Shown piece after piece: positions 13,499 through 26,100 of a stretch of 64,000 nt of DNA (the first letter of the stretch is position 1; every line of letters starts with the position of its first letter). Under the pieces are notes generated by a model. The model was not told the DNA's origin and did not search any database. It saw only the letters and a list, made by a program, of their open reading frames with translations. The DNA lies in NCBI GenBank assembly GCA_946699065.1, contig CAMPDV010000298.1, forward strand, positions 310,001-374,000. The letters are read 5' to 3'. This DNA comes from Loxodes magnus. Its lineage: Eukaryota; Ciliophora; Karyorelictea; Loxodida; Loxodidae. Made by a program: the position numbers and the translations under genes.

Positions 13499-14230
13499 AT
13501 GGAGAATCAAAATTTAACAAAGGTTATTAGTGAACTCTACCAAAAACTTAAGATCTGAATAATTCTATGGAATTACTAAACTTGGAAAACTTTATTTTAC
13601 GACAGGAATTAACTCAAAACCCGTCACTACAGAAAATTTAAGGAAGAATTTAAAAGACAGAAAATATAGTATAGGAAATTCAAAACTCTAGAAATTTAAA
13701 CCAGAATAAATCTAATAACCTAACGATTCAATGGATATAGAGCAATAGACTTAAGGAGGACCTATTTACTATAAGAAAAAGAAAAAAAATGTTGAAAATG
13801 CTAAAAATTGGACATATCTCTAAAAAATGCATAGTAAGATGTTTTTATTGTTAAAAATATGGAAAAGCTTTTAAAAAATGTTTTTATTTTCAGAGAAAAT
13901 AAGAATGAGCAAGTCAAAGAATATGATATGACATGACTGTTATACTGCTCTCCAGAAGAAAGACTTTATAAGTAAAAGGCATACGGTGAAGATTATTACT
14001 ATTAGATATAATAAATGCTCAAAAATGAAGAATTTGACAAATGTTTGGATCTAAATGAGATTGAAGCAAGATTCATATAATCAAGAAAGGTTATATCTGA
14101 ACAAGTCGTTATGTAATAGAAGAAGTGAGAGATGAAGAAGATTTGAACAACTCTATTATTTTTTTTAAAATCAATTAAGTGGTAAATCAAATAAAGGTGA
14201 CACTACTATAATAAATAATTTTTATTTTAT
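13499..14230 (+). pseudogene. retroelement ORF1 remnant with double zinc knuckle
   Basis: Starts MENQNLTKV. Near 13720-13750 it has a DSMDIEQ...GGPIYYKKKKK segment, recognisably related to GDPMDIEKDKQPDYIYYQR near 36830. At 13795-13890 two knuckle-like motifs follow: CWKC plus GHISKKC, split by a one-base frameshift, and CFYCQKYGKAFKKC, with Lys at the His position. These are the CX2CX4HX4C signatures of Gag/LINE ORF1 nucleic-acid-binding domains. The conserved pieces lie in different frames, so this copy is broken. Its end (about 14175-14205) resembles 35170-35205. Confidence 0.55.
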
Positions 14231-14439
14231 TATTTAATATAAATTAATTAAAAAAATAAGATAATCACCACCGTAAACTCTCCCAGCACACTTCTTACCC
14301 TTTAATCATTTTGATAAATCTTTTCTTATTGATCGTTTTGAAGGAAAATAAAATAATCTAAAAATTAAGATATTTTTTTCCTTTTTCTACATCTAATATT
14401 TAATTTAATTATTAATAAAAATAATTATAAACTTAAATG

Positions 14440-15231
14440 TTGAGAATTTTAGCTTCTCCTTGGATTTTCAACCAGGTACTTGCTGCTATTTTTTACGTGA
14501 ATGTATATCACAAACTTTTTATATATGTGATAGGTTATCACTAATAATTTCTTCAGTTTTTTGATAAAAGTTTCTATTTATAGATCCTATTTTCCTTTAA
14601 ACAAAGTTTATAAAACCTTCTTCATGTTCTTTGCTCCTATTATCCTTAGTTGTTTTAAGCTTATAACTGTCGTAAAATATGATAAAATTAATTAAAGTTG
14701 CAGATTTAGATAAGTTTTTTCTGGCTTTTTTTCTATAACACATTTTTTTCCAATTACTCTATTCACTTTTGTAAATTTATGAATTTTTGCTTCTAATTAT
14801 TTTTCTTAATCAATCAATTTAACTTATTCATTTTCTATAACCATATTAAGTTACTTAATATCTATTGATTATGATTGCTCATAGAGTTATTGTTATGTTA
14901 CTAAGTTATTTTTGATTAGCTGACGACGTAGTATTAATAACTCATTATTTTAGTCGTTAATATTGTTAATTAATTCTATGATTTTTTCTCCTCAATTGTA
15001 GATTGTTTTTCATACTTTTAGATTAATTTTTACATTTGGTCTAGTAAATTTTAGAGTTTTTGGTCAATATCATTTTAAAGCTTTTCTATCTCTCTAGTTC
15101 TGATAATAACTTTTTCTTCTGATGAATAACTTGATTCCTCTTGTTTACTATTGCCTTTTCTCCATTTCTTTTGATGCTTTTCTTTTTAAATTTCTAAGTT
15201 AAATCTTTGAGAGACGGTCTGATTATTCCAT
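14440..15231 (-). pseudogene. coiled-coil retroelement ORF1-like remnant
   Basis: Read on the minus strand from about 15231, one frame gives a long Lys/Glu/Gln-rich coiled coil (REIEKLQNDIDQKLQNLLDQ). Near 14990 the coiled coil continues in another frame (IIELINNINDQNNELLILRR ... VIENEQVKLIDQEKQLEAK). The switch has no convincing intron and looks like a frameshift. The region ends near 14460 with a WLKIQGEAKILN segment. Length, coiled coil and surroundings resemble ORF1 of the non-LTR elements in this window. A decayed cellular coiled-coil gene is the alternative. Confidence 0.45.
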
Positions 15232-15322
15232 TTTTTAATTTAATTATTAAATTAATTAAAATATTATTTTTCAGCAAATGGAAGAAATTAGACTAAATTT
15301 ACAGTGAGGTAAATAAAAAACT

Positions 15323-15550
15323 TATATTATAGAGCGCATAGCTCTTCAAGTTTAAATTTTAATTGTTTGAAGTTTTTCCGGAATTTCCCACACATTAGCT
15401 CCTTTGAGTCGTTCTTGCTTTCTATTAAACATGGAAAGGACGACTATAGAGACCTAATCGTCTAAGTATGCTTTAACATTTTTTAATTAGATGCTTCCGT
15501 TTGAGTAATATCTTCCCTCTCTTGTATCCTGCCGATAGTCTTGAATGATT
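15323..15550 (+). repeat. short GC-richer repeat with shared hairpin head (copy F)
   Basis: Begins TTATATTATAGAGCGCATAG and folds immediately (AGAGC...GCTCT), the head motif also seen at 18398, 57949, 60894, 38032 and 61404. The body is richer in G+C than its surroundings and does not align clearly with the other bodies. A short retrotransposed element or small RNA gene is likely; ends are approximate. Confidence 0.5.
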
Positions 15551-16788
15551 AAAAAAATTAGGTTCTTGAGAAATTCCAAATGATATAAGTAATTTAATAT
15601 AAAATTAGGTTCTTCAAATATTTCCCAAAAGTTGATAATTATTTGAATTGTATGAATACCATTGAAATATAAATTAAGATATAAATTCTATAATAATATT
15701 TTAAGAATAATAGCAATAAATAGAAGAATGGTTTGCTATAAAATTTTATAAGACCTTAATATAATAAATATACTATAAAATAATTTTTGGATTTAAAATA
15801 GGCACTAAACTCTTTTACTTGTTTGCGTTCTAAAGTTAAATTTTATTTTTAGATATAAAGTATTTAGATAATATAAAAAAGCGTAAACTTGAAGAATGGA
15901 AAATAATAATTTAATATAGAAATGATTGATGATTCCATTCATAGTATATAAAATATGTAATAATTTAAATTTATAAAACTTATTTAAAAATAAAATTTAA
16001 AGCCTTTTAAGATAATTTAGCACATCAAAAAATAATAAGTGACTATAAATAAATATATAATTATAATATTTATATATTTCTTAATAAAATTGGCTTCTAT
16101 TATTAAGATTATGAAATGTAAAGAAAGCAGAATTATAAGTAAAATAATATTAACTTATAAAATATAAAATATCTGGAATCTTAAAATGTTTAGCATTAAA
16201 TAAAATATTAAAATTTGATAGAAATATACTCAAAGGGTATTTTATAGTAATTGAAAATAATAAGAAAGTTTATTATATTTAAAAATAGTAAATCTTGATT
16301 CTAACTCAAACATTAGGATTATCTATTTAATACTAAAATTCTATAAAAAAATAAATTTCTTTAGGTATAAATAAACCGTTAATACATATTTAAGGTATTC
16401 CTTATATTTTCATTAATTAATTATAATTTTTGAGATACAATAAATATGAAATTATACAATTTTTAATTTTATACAAAGCATATAAAAATCTTATGCTAAA
16501 CTTAACTTTTAACTCTTATATCAAAATTTATCTTAAAAGTGAGATAGCAATTTAATTATTTCAAAGTAATTATAATAATAAAACTTAAACCTTTTTTATC
16601 TAAGTAGTAGCCTTAAATTTAATATTTACTTTTTATCTTCCTTATGATTTTAGTATATCTAATATAATAACTTATTTTATTTATTCAAATTAGATAAAAT
16701 TAGAAATTCATTTGTTCACAACCTCTAAAAATGGCTTGATTAATTTATGCTCTTTTTATTTTATTAGATATATAAAAAACCAAGGAAA
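15551..16788. other. AT-rich spacer
   Basis: No gene recognised on either strand. Composition is uniform AT-rich DNA with short A/T runs. Confidence 0.45.
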
Positions 16789-17530
16789 ATGGAGAATAAC
16801 AATCATCCAAAACTTAGCTAAGAAAGGCTAGGAAATATGCCAGACTAGAAGAAAAAAAGTAAAAATAAACAGTCTCTTCTTTATTGTATAAGGACAAATA
16901 ACTAAAAGAGAAAATAGGATTACACTTCAATAATTGAATAGAAAAGAGAATCCGTATATAAATGATATGAAAAATAAGAAAACTCTCAGCAAGCAGGATT
17001 AACTAATCTACAATATTTCAGAAAGAAGAATAAGATAACGCATGATCCATATTGATCAATTAATTTTAGGAAATTACATATTTACTGAAAAAATTGTTCA
17101 ACGCAAATAATAATAGAAGAACAGCTGTGACTTAATATTAATCTAACTAAGTAGAAGAAGCTTCAAGATTACTGAAGGGATTGAAGCTCATATTGTGATA
17201 AATCGAGTTATTAATGAATAGAAATTTAAAGAAATGAAATACAAAAAAATTTGGAAATATTTTAATATTTTTATTTTCCAAAATCAAAAGGAAATAAAAG
17301 ATAAAGAGGTGTTGATATTACAATTCTTCCCATCATCTAATAAAACGTTGTTTTGGCTTCAATAGGATTAAAAGGCAAGAGAATTTAAGAACTTGAAGAG
17401 AACTAGCAAGATTTTTTAAATAAAAATAGAGTTTACTAAATGGAGTTTGGAGACAGAAGAAACCTTAGTAAGATGGTGGAGAAATGGTAACCATACACAT
17501 AAAAAAGTTATCTCGAGATAATTTTTTTAT
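16789..17530 (+). pseudogene. retroelement ORF1-like remnant
   Basis: Begins MENNNHPKLSQERLGNMPDQ and continues as a basic, Gln-rich protein for about 80 residues. Clear coding character then hops between frames (e.g. FKITEGIEAHIVINRVINEQ, then GVDITILPIIQQNVVLASIG and RIQELEENQQDFLNKNRVYQ). Repeated frame changes without splice signals indicate decay. The MEN-type start recalls the remnant at 13499. A structured repeat of the kind found behind the 54-58 kb retrotransposon lies downstream at 18398. Confidence 0.45.
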
Positions 17531-18397
17531 AATGCTTTTAAATTTATCCTAAATAAATAGTAAGCTATTTAATTACTTTTTATCTTCACTATATTTACTT
17601 AATTTAAAAATTTAATTTTCCTCTTTATAATAAATAAAATATGAAATCAATTGTAAAATTTAATCTATATAATCTGAATGTTAATGAAGAAGCAAATTGA
17701 TTAAATGCTAAATCTCTTCCTAATAACCATAATTCTGATCCTTCTGTTTTATTTATAAAATGAATGACTTTTAGCTTAATTTTGCTTTAATCTCTGAAAT
17801 TCTAAAGTAAATTAGAATTAAAATAAGTTAAATATTTATATTTATTAAGTAGTTGTTTCAAGTAAATTTAGATAAATAAACTAGAAATATTATTTTATAA
17901 CTAATTCAAAAATTATTAAAATTAATTAATTACCAAATTATTAAAAGTTAGAAAAATACTATCATTAGGATGTAATTCCTCAACTAATTTTCATTATTCT
18001 ATATAAAAATTAAAATTATAGCTTTCTAATAAATTTATATTATAAGCTAAGATAGATTGATTAATATATTATTTAATTTATAATTTATATTAATTAATTA
18101 ATTTGGAAGTAAATTATAATTATTTCTTTATTTTAAGTTATATAGCTAAAATATAATAATCAATCCTTATAAATACTAAATATTTTGAGATCTTTCAATA
18201 GAAATCTCCTTATTCAAAATTAAAATCAGTTTTATTAGCTTTTTGCTAGGTTAACTGAATTAAAAATTAATCTTGAAATAGAAAAGTTAAAAAGCAAACT
18301 AAATAAAAAATATATATTAAAATATATTAATAAATGTAAAATTAAAAAATATAAGGGGGAATATTATATTTTTATATTTTTTAATAAATAAATTAAA
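17531..18397. other. AT-rich spacer
   Basis: No feature seen between the ORF1-like remnant and the structured repeat. Confidence 0.45.
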
Positions 18398-18810
18398 ATT
18401 ATTATAGAGCGCGTAGCACCTCATTGGCGCGCAGCTCTTTCAATATTAATATTTAATATTAAGAAAAATGTTCTCAAAATTCTATCCGATGAGTCATGAC
18501 AGCTTCTCCAAATGGGGAATCTTCTTATTAAAATTTATTCTTAAATCTTGAGTAAAATGCTTCTATTCTTCTTGAATAAGGTCCAAATAAGAATTAGTTA
18601 TTAAATCGGTAATTAGAAGGCCCATCAGTCAAACTTTCATACTGCTAGAGAGAACCCTCGGGATAAGTTAGGTATGTCTCAACGGAGCTTATCCACCCTT
18701 CCCCATGGTGGCATCTAGTTCGAGATTACTCGCAATGCAGTATACACTGCACCAGATTACCTACTAATTTGTCTGACGCGACCGACATCCATTTTATAGT
18801 ATATATAATA
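18398..18810 (+). repeat. structured ~410-bp repeat, copy A
   Basis: Aligns end to end with 57949-58372, and in part with 60612-60894 in the opposite direction. It starts with a hairpin head (AGAGC 18406-18410 with GCTCT 18434-18438). It has internal stems GGATAAG 18661-18667 with CTTATCC 18688-18694, CGAG-ATTA-CTCG at 18721-18732, and GCAGT 18737-18741 with ACTGC 18746-18750. Two of these keep pairing in copy B through compensatory changes. It ends in AT-rich repeats. It could be a SINE-like element, the 3' tail of a LINE, or a dispersed non-coding RNA gene. Confidence 0.75.
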
Positions 18811-20089
18811 AATTTTTAAACACTTTTTATAAAATAAAAGAAATTTAATAATTCTTAACTCATTCTTTTACTTAAATTTAGGCTAAATAAACAAATAAAT
18901 AGGAATTAATTATTAAAATTATTTTATTGAAATTATAAATATATTATCTTTATTTTTAAATAGTTATATTTTAATTAAATTTAGTCTTATGATATACTAA
19001 AATTAAAATTCAAAAGTTCGTTACTTACATTTTAAATCTGCCTTGAAAGCAAAAATAAGCAATAATTTAATCTTTTTGATTCATAGCTATTTTTTAATCT
19101 CAACTAATTTAATATACTAAGATTATTCTTTTTTATTTATTAAATTATTGTATGTTTAGATGATATAATAAATAAGTATTAACTATCTTTTTGAAGTTTG
19201 AGATAATAGCATTTTGGAGTATTGATATTAAATAGATGGAAAGTCCTTATTGGTTATTAAATGGAAATGATATATATGATTGATGGAATAAAGAATGTCT
19301 AATTATAATTAGTTTTGAAGTAAAGTTATTTATGTTATATCTATATAAAGAAGTATTTTAAATTTATTAATTTAAGTGTTTAAATAACTATAAAATTATT
19401 ATTTTTTCAAATTCTCTTATTTATTTAACTATTTCCCATTATTATAGAATGTCTATTATGCAATGCAGTTATATCTTAGTTTATTATTATTAAACTTGTC
19501 ATATAATAAAATATCTAAATATTAGATATAATTTGTAGTTAATATATGTAAAAACTTTAAATCTATTTAACTTACATTAACTGCAAGAAAACATTATTAA
19601 CAGCTAGATTTTATAAATAATTGGAGATAAAAGCTCATAAGTCCAAAGCTAAATATAGCTCAAGATGCTCTACTAAAAGTAACCTCTGCTAAATTATTGA
19701 AAACAATATCTTTTAATAGAAAATACTTTCTAAAATTAATTCTCTTTTTAAGGCTTTTAAGTTTATTTTTTAGAAGATCTTTACTAAATCTGGAATATGT
19801 AAATTCTGAAAATGCTAAGAAATAAATAAATAAACTAGATATATTTTTAAATAACTTCTAATAATTAATGCTCTAGTCTCAAGAGCTTTGAAAAATTTAT
19901 TATAGATATAAAAATTTAATAAAAATTACAATAGAAACTACAAAACTGGTTGAAAGTATTTAGAAAGAGACTTATATTTAAGATGTATAAAATATTAAAG
20001 AGAATTTATTACAGAATCTTATATAAGCACAAGTTAATTTATTGATTATACATTTTTAAAATAATAATGATAATAGAAATAATGAAATT
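18811..20089. other. AT-rich spacer
   Basis: No recognisable gene. The part near 19560-20080 has fewer long A/T runs and could be the 3' untranslated part of the minus-strand gene that follows, but nothing specific supports this. Confidence 0.35.
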
Positions 20090-20954
20090 AAAATGTTCAC
20101 ATTGCCAATCTGGACAACGTTTAAAATAAATTGTTTTATCAGCAACACTTCTCATCATTTTTGACTTTCTAATGAAATTATCTTCACTAAGGTCTTCTCA
20201 GTTTCTTTGATTTCTTGTTTTTATTATTTCAAAAGGTACTTCACATTATTTTCTTCTGTAAATATCTCCATGATAGTTACAATAGAGCTTCTAGTATTTT
20301 TCTTATTCTTTACGCCAAAATTTTCTCTTTGAAATTCTAAAATTTTTAGCAATTCTCGTACAAATATCACTTACTCTTACAGTAGTAGCATTTCTTCCTT
20401 ACTTATCTGATTGGTTTTCGATTTATAACCTCTTTTTATTCTATCTCCATCTAATTTGTCTAATTAGTTATGTTTGTGGTAATATTCTTTTGCTTAATAA
20501 ACTCCAACTCTTGTTTTTATACGATAATTCCAAACCTTGCTGTTTCTTATCTATGTTCAGTTTAAATTTTCCAATATGCTTGGAGTTCCCTTTCTTAATT
20601 AATAATTCTAATCTCTAGGTTATCTTATCCAAGCGATAATAAGTTTCTTAGTTCTTAATTTTCCTACTTAAGCACTTTAATCTCTTCCTAGAGATTGGAT
20701 ATTTCAAATACTAACTGTTAAATATTGATTTCCTTTTTAATTATCTTTGATGGAAGTTCTTTTCCTGTTATTATATTAGATTCCTTTCTTTTTATTACTT
20801 TAGGAGGTGTTTATTATAGTTATTAGGTTCTTTATTAGTTTTGTAAGTGAGGAGAAGAAGACTCTTGATACTTTTTTTATGCCTGCTTTTTCTCTAGAGC
20901 TTTTTTCTCTTCTTTGCTCAAGAAAAAGCCGGGAACAAGATTTTAAGACTCCAT
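20090..20954 (-). CDS. uncharacterised coiled-coil protein, probably spliced
   Basis: From ATG at 20954 the minus strand reads MESQNLVPGFFLSKEEKKAL, a Gln/Pro-rich stretch, then a leucine-rich coiled coil (QLVFEISNLQEEIKVLKQEN) up to about residue 200. The coding signal then moves by one frame and continues with GRNATTVRVSDICTRIAKNF, RKQCEVPFEIIKTRNQRNW and a Cys-containing end (KRCPDWQCEHF). A 28-nt GT...AG segment before GRNATT would join the two frames, otherwise there is a frameshift. I do not recognise the family. A retroelement ORF1 origin is possible given the neighbours. The 3' end is not fixed, since no clear TGA stop was identified. Confidence 0.5.
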
Positions 20955-23144
20955 TTTTATTATATTTTTCTAAATTTTTAAAATAATTAAATAAGATTCT
21001 ATTTATTTTACTTTATTCAATGAGCATGATATATTTATTGCTTATAAATTTTTATTATTTCCTTTCTCAAAATTCCTAATTTTTTAATCTAATAAGTGAA
21101 TATCATCATATGGTCATCTACTTTTCTGAAATATAGAGTCTTAAGCCTCTAGGAGTAATAAATGCTATATAAATTAAGAATTGCTTTTATTTGAATGTTT
21201 TCTTAGCACATATATTAATTTAATGCATCCTTTTTAAAGATAAAAGTTAATTCCTTTTAGAGATAGCAGAGTTATATTTTATAATTATTAGATATTAAGA
21301 TATCTATAAAGGAATAAAAGCAAGAAATAGAATGATAAACACAATTTAAGCTATTATTATAAAATATTAATTTAGGTATTAAAATCGCACTTATAGCATT
21401 GCTTCTTTTAAGAGAAACTATCTTTATAACAATAAAATTATACTAAGTGAAAGGATTTAGAATAAAAGAATATAAAGCATATATGCTATGAAGTTTAAAA
21501 ACTATTTTATTATCTATAAAGGTTTTATAGTCTCTAAGAAATGTATATATAAACTTTAAGAGTATGCTATTGTTTAAACAAATAGAATATTTCATATTCC
21601 TAATATTAGCTGCAACTAAACATTTTTATAATAAAATTAAAGGGTTGAAAACTAAAGCGCTTGCTTAGTTAGTTTTCACCTCTTCAAGTAGTTTTTAATT
21701 TTTTTTTCTAGCATCTGAATTTATTTTCATTCTACTATATATTAATCCAATATTTAAATAGGTGGAATTAAAAAAATTTCTCAGTTCTAGAGGAATTTTT
21801 TAAAAAATCATGAGCATATAACGAAAAATTTTTTAAAGCATCTTAAATGCTTAGAGCAAGAGTTGATGCTTAAAGCAAGATTTAGTTATTTAGTTAAAAG
21901 CTTAAAAAACTAAAAATTAAGAAATAGAGATATATCAATTTAATGTAGGAATTTTCTTATTAACTTTGATATCATCTGTTTAAAGAGTCTTTCTTATTGA
22001 ATAAAGATATAATCTAAGGTATTATCTAATTATTAAAGCTTTAATAAAAGCTTATGTAAAAAGGCTTTGATGATTATTATATTTAAAACTAAGAACTATG
22101 AATAATAACTACTTAAACTTACAAATCAAGTTTATAAGTCCAATATTATATCCTTAAACAATTATTTTTTTATTTTAAAGCTATAAGCTTCTAGATCTTA
22201 GGATATTAATGAGCGCATTTATAGAATAAATAATAAAAATTATAATTATTTAGCAGAAGATCCACAACAATAAGCTTGGAGAATTATCATAAAAGGTTTC
22301 TTTCAACACCAACTTAAAATGTTTCGTCTAAAATTATTTTAATTTAATTCACAATACTTATTCTCTTAAGTTTAGATTAAATTCTTAAAGGTTTATAAAC
22401 CTGGAGATAAAAATTTAAAGAAAGAGGATCATGATATAAATTGAATTCACAAATAAAAATAATTATAAGATATTACAACTTTATAGTAGGAATATAATTT
22501 AAAAAATCATTGATACAATCACTATTTATTAGCTTAGTTTGATTTAGTGATTTATTTATAAGGCTTAAAATCTAAATTGATTTAATGAAACTGTTCATTT
22601 ATAAAGTCTATTCTATAAATAAACTTTTATAAGAGGATTAATAATTCTATTTTCAATTCCTTTCAATTTATGTAAATAAATATTAGATCCATCAATAAAA
22701 TCATTTTTATTTATTAAGCATTTCTTTAATGAAATAAAATTTTGCTCTTAAAAACTTTATTAGTATTAAACAATCCAATAAATTAAAATTTTAGAAATTA
22801 AATAATTATGGGCTGACCTAGAATATTATGTTCCTTAAATTATATATCATCTGATAAAATATAAAGAAGCTTATTCTTCATATTTAGTATACTTCTATCA
22901 ATTGTAGGTTCTTTAATAGCTTGAACGTTAGTTTACTCATAACTTTATGAAAATATTTAAAGAATATAAAGCTTAAAAATTGAAATTAAATAACTAAAAT
23001 ATCTATTTTATTTTTCATGCTTTGATAAATTAAAAAAACCTTAATATGGATTTTATTTTTATATTTAATCAATAAGATTTAAAGCTTTAAGTTATTATTT
23101 TTCATTTCTCTCTATTCTTCTTTCTCTTCCTAAATTATAATCTA
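20955..23144. other. AT-rich spacer with one strong hairpin
   Basis: No gene recognised. The only discrete element is the inverted repeat at 21646-21678. Confidence 0.45.
21646..21678. repeat. perfect 10-bp inverted repeat (hairpin)
   Basis: TGAAAACTAA at 21646-21655 pairs fully with TTAGTTTTCA at 21669-21678 across a 13-nt loop. Outside the stem, GG and CC can extend the pairing past a one-base bulge. It may act in transcript end formation or mark a decayed element; neither is shown. Confidence 0.5.
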
Positions 23145-26100
23145 TCACTTTGACTTTCCAATATTTAAGTTCGATTATTTTACTCTCTTATAATTGATTA
23201 ATTTTGATGCTTATGTCTCTTTCCTATGCTTTATATTCTTGAAGTAGGAGTATTATGAATTTCTATCTATATAGTGTTTTTATTTTTCTATTCCTATAAA
23301 TTCTAAACTTTTACTATCTCTTTTTTCTTTTCACTATTAATAAAGATTATATATAACTAGACCCAAAGCAAAAAGATAATTAAGCAGTAGTATAGTCATA
23401 GTGATTACTACAATGATAAAACCAAATTCTTCTTTTCTACTGCTGATTGAATGGATATAAAATGAAAACTGTAGAAGTAAAATGAAGATCCAAATTTCGT
23501 TGATAAGAGTGACTATAAATATAAATAAATGCTTCAAAGGTTTAGCTTTTAGCAAATAAGAAATTCACATAAACTATAAAAATGAAATCGCTGAAATCTA
23601 AAATTCAGGTTACTCTTAACCTATAATCATAATGAAAGCAAAAACTACTCTTCTCATAAGAAAAATAGCATAAAAATATAAAACTGAAGGCCTATTAGTT
23701 TCTTTAAGCTCACTAAATAAATTATTATAGCTTTATTCTATTTATCACTTTTACATCATTAGCTCCATATTTACTCCTTTAGCCTCATATATTGCTAGTA
23801 AAACTTATTTATACTTCTTTATTTAAATAATAACTTTACAACAGAAAACTATCATCAGAATCTGTATATAAAAACTTACCAAAAAGAAATAAGAGATAAA
23901 AGTATTTACAGTAATGTATACATTTTCTAGACTTGAAAATCTAATCTATAATAAAATAGAAATCATCAACCCTAAAGATACATTCATACCTGTTCTTATA
24001 AAGGCTGAATATCTATAATTTCTATATATTTTTTTCATATAATTTCCTAACTTATTATCAAAATTTCTTAATTCCCAAATTATCAAAAATACAACACAAC
24101 AAAGAGAAAGATTAAACAGTTCACTAGCTCCATTTGAAATAAAGGTAGAAGTATTAATGCTTTAAATATATAAGTTATTTCATATTTTTCCTTAAGACTC
24201 TAAATTAGAATCTAAGTTTAATCCTAATATATCTAATATTAACTACTTCACGTCTTCTTTTACTATATAAAGAGCTTATAATGTATTAGGCATCATTACT
24301 GATATAAAGCCTGTTATCTTAATCATTTCGTCTAAACATTAAGCAACCCAAAATTATTAGCAGCAGCCAGAAGAACCTTTACTTGCAATTAAAGTAGAAT
24401 ATCCTACTACAGTAGTTATAGAAGCTACTATTAAACTAGTACTTGATGTTGATTTTATTAAAATTTCTTATTACTATGTTAAATTTAAGTCATTTATATT
24501 CATAGGTATTTTTTTATAGTTTTCTCAATCGTTTAAATTATTTTATTTTTCTTAGCTATTATTACTTGACTTAAAGAGGCATTTTCCACTTTCTAATATA
24601 AATGCTTCTTCGCATTCTTCACAATCTTGAATATCTTAGCCACATAAATTTACACAAGTTTTGTTTTAAAACTGACTTTATTTGCATTTCTTACAATGTT
24701 CTTATTAAATGCAACTTGGGCATTACTCAATAAAGAAAAATCCTTCTTTGCATTATTAGCATTCTTCTATATCACATTTCTCACAATTATCAAAAATCTG
24801 ATCACATCTTTTACATTCTTGATTTTATTGAATGCAGCTATCAACTGGACAACTTTCAACACACTTTCCTTCAAATAATAGAAAGTTTTGATTACATTAA
24901 ATGCATTTATTATTATCACAAGTAGCGCAGTTTTGAATTTCATCACTACATTTGGCACACTAACTTATCTTATTTATATAATTATTTTAACATTTATAGC
25001 ATTAATCTCCTTTCTCAGTGCATTCATCACAAAAAGGAATTATTTTTGTGCAATTTTCGCATATAAAATCTTAGTTAGAATCTTACTAATAATCTAAGCA
25101 ATTTGGTAAGCATTAATTTTCAGTTAACATATATGGAAAAATGCAACTCTAGCATTTAAATTAATCTTAGCATTCATTACAATTCTAATCTATTTACTAG
25201 CAAGAATCACAACTTTAGTTTTAGTTAATGAAGAATCCATTTTCGCATTACAAACATTAAGTTCCAGTATTATCACATTATGTACAGTTAGTTAAACTGC
25301 AACTAATGCATTTGTTATTAGATAGTAAATAATTTTATTCGCAGGAATTGCAAGTAATTATGTCATTGGTTTAAGTGCAATTAATACAGTTCTATATTAG
25401 ATCTTAGCAAGTTTAACATATATTTTATTATTAATTTAAAATGAATCCTTCACTGCATTCGTTACATATTGTTTTATCATTTTACTAACTACAATTTAAA
25501 CAGTTTTTAAATTAGTCTGAGCAAAGTTTACATGCATTGATATCACTCTTAAATAAATAGTCATCAAAGCAACTAGTACATTTATTCAGATCATCAGCTA
25601 AGCAGTCTTTACAAGTTTCGTTACATGGAGTACAACTATTTATATTAGGACTCTGGCATGTACTTCACTTACAACTTTAAGAGCATTAATTATTAGTAAA
25701 GATTGATTAAGAATCTTAGGAAGTTAAAAAAGTATCAAATATATAAAATTAAAAATCTTAAATTTATCCATTAAAGTTATCTTATTAATCATAAGCTCCT
25801 ATAATTATTCTACTTCACTTATCAAATTAAATAAAATTAGACTATAAAGAATCACAAGTTACTTTAGCATTATACTAATACTTTTATAAGCAAATAGTTA
25901 TATCTTATGGCTATCTTAAGCTAATAGAAATTAAATATCACTTCTAATTTTCTATTATCTTAGTGTATGAGAAGTTAGGAGTTAAGAGTACTTAAACCTC
26001 TGAATATGAGATATTTGTTTAGTTTATTGCTATAGTAATAGATTTTGAATAAAGTTATACTATTTAGCATATAATTCTTTAAATGTTCTATTATTAACTA

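Noticed and set aside
20330..20400. Zinc-knuckle-like CYYCKSKWYLYENC on the minus strand
   Set aside because: It appears only if the first frame is read past the point where coding signal moves to another frame; with the likely splice it is not translated. Ligand His is missing too.
24696..25097. Hydrophobic plus-strand ORFs opposite the Cys-rich region
   Set aside because: Antisense shadows of the furin-like repeats of the 23145-28265 gene; the same happens at 6904-7206 on the minus strand.
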